Origin: Amphritea sp.
GTDB taxonomy: Bacteria > Pseudomonadota > Gammaproteobacteria > Pseudomonadales > Balneatricaceae
DNA length: 33,608 nucleotides
NCBI RefSeq assembly: GCF_016744155.1
Contig: NZ_JADGEW010000033.1
Span: 1-33,608 of the forward strand
Direction: 5' to 3'
Shown here: positions 33,263 to 33,608 of the stretch, piece by piece
Layout: every line of letters begins with the position of its first letter
Position numbering within the stretch: the first letter of the stretch is position 1
The notes under the pieces: model-generated
Told to the model about the DNA's origin: nothing
Seen by the model: only the letters and a program-made list of their open reading frames with translations
Databases searched by the model: none
Made by a program: the position numbers and the translations under genes

Positions 33263-33608
33263 ATGAAAAGCTATTCTGAATGGAAGGCAATGAGTGAAAC
33301 CCTGAGCCTCCATAATAAAGCTTATATCAATGGCGAGTTTCAGCCAGCAGTAAGTGGAGATACCTTCCCCTGTATCAACCCAGCGACGGAAAAGCTGCTA
33401 GCGGATGTGGCCAGCTGTGATGAGGCGGATGTTAATATTGCTGTGGCGCATGCCCGCGAAGTTTTCAGGTCTGGAGTCTGGTCTGAGATACACCCCAGGG
33501 AGCGCAAGAAGACGATGCAGAAGTGGGCTGATCTGATTGAACAGCACCAGGATGAGTTTGCCTTGCTTGATACCTTGGATATGGGTAAGTCTATCTCTGA
33601 GATGGTTA
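33263..33608 (+). CDS. PuuC-like aldehyde dehydrogenase (partial, runs past right edge)
   Basis: The frame opens at ATG 33263 behind GGAGAAG and is open to the window end (115 codons). The N-terminus, with AYINGEFQPAVSGDTFPCINPATEKLLADVASCDEADVNIAVAHAREVF and LLDTLDMGKSI, matches the NAD-dependent aldehyde dehydrogenase family. It is closest in pattern to gamma-glutamyl-gamma-aminobutyraldehyde dehydrogenase PuuC. With speB nearby, a role in putrescine breakdown is plausible. The catalytic Cys and Glu lie beyond the window. Confidence 0.85.
   Translation, partial: MKSYSEWKAMSETLSLHNKAYINGEFQPAVSGDTFPCINPATEKLLADVASCDEADVNIAVAHAREVFRSGVWSEIHPRERKKTMQKWADLIEQHQDEFALLDTLDMGKSISEMV

Overview
The window reads as chromosome from a marine, respiratory gammaproteobacterium, most like the Oceanospirillales (Neptunomonas/Amphritea type). 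This is inferred from a C4-type TRAP transporter, a TorF-type porin, GspAB, a class I photolyase paired with a DUF523-DUF1722 protein, E. coli-like Pta and SpeB, and mid-range GC. No integrase, transposase, tRNA, rRNA or CRISPR array was seen. Both window edges cut through genes: a giant multiheme cytochrome on the left and an aldehyde dehydrogenase on the right.

Region 1 (1-10840) is the most unusual part: a divergent electron-transfer locus. On the minus strand, in transcription order, lie a CcmI/NrfG-like TPR protein, a small membrane cytochrome b-like protein, a 21-heme secreted cytochrome c, and a secreted giant cytochrome with 45 CxxCH motifs in its first 1129 residues that is still open at position 1. 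The giant gene is built from nested in-frame tandem repeats of 423 nt (six hemes) and 279 nt (four hemes). Divergent from it are a membrane-anchored FAD/NAD(P) oxidoreductase with a ferredoxin-like domain and an apparently permuted FAD fold, and an overlapping exported Sel1-ankyrin protein. A plausible reading is NAD(P)H or a quinol, then membrane b heme, periplasmic cytochrome, and a long heme wire. The direction, terminal acceptor and any outer-membrane conduit are not visible.

Region 2 (10851-18763, all minus) holds gspB and gspA (type II secretion accessory pair), phrB with its DUF523-DUF1722 partner, and pta. Between the last two, a strong sigma70-type promoter followed about 175 nt later by a textbook terminator on the plus strand marks a probable unannotated small RNA.

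Region 3 (18764-24039) is a TRAP transporter operon (dctP-dctQ-dctM) with a long leader containing a 17-nt palindrome, followed by a convergent STAS/SpoIIAA-like protein and a LuxR-type regulator.

Region 4 (24040-33608) carries an SMR efflux pump, a LysR regulator divergent from agmatinase speB, a MocR-type regulator divergent from a PNPOx-like flavoprotein, a Sel1/peptidoglycan-binding lipoprotein, a GGGN-repeat secreted protein behind an HD-GYP phosphodiesterase, a LysE-type exporter, a TorF porin, and the start of a PuuC-like aldehyde dehydrogenase. speB, the LysE exporter and the PuuC-like gene suggest polyamine and amino-acid metabolism. The MocR protein has Arg where the PLP-binding Lys is expected.
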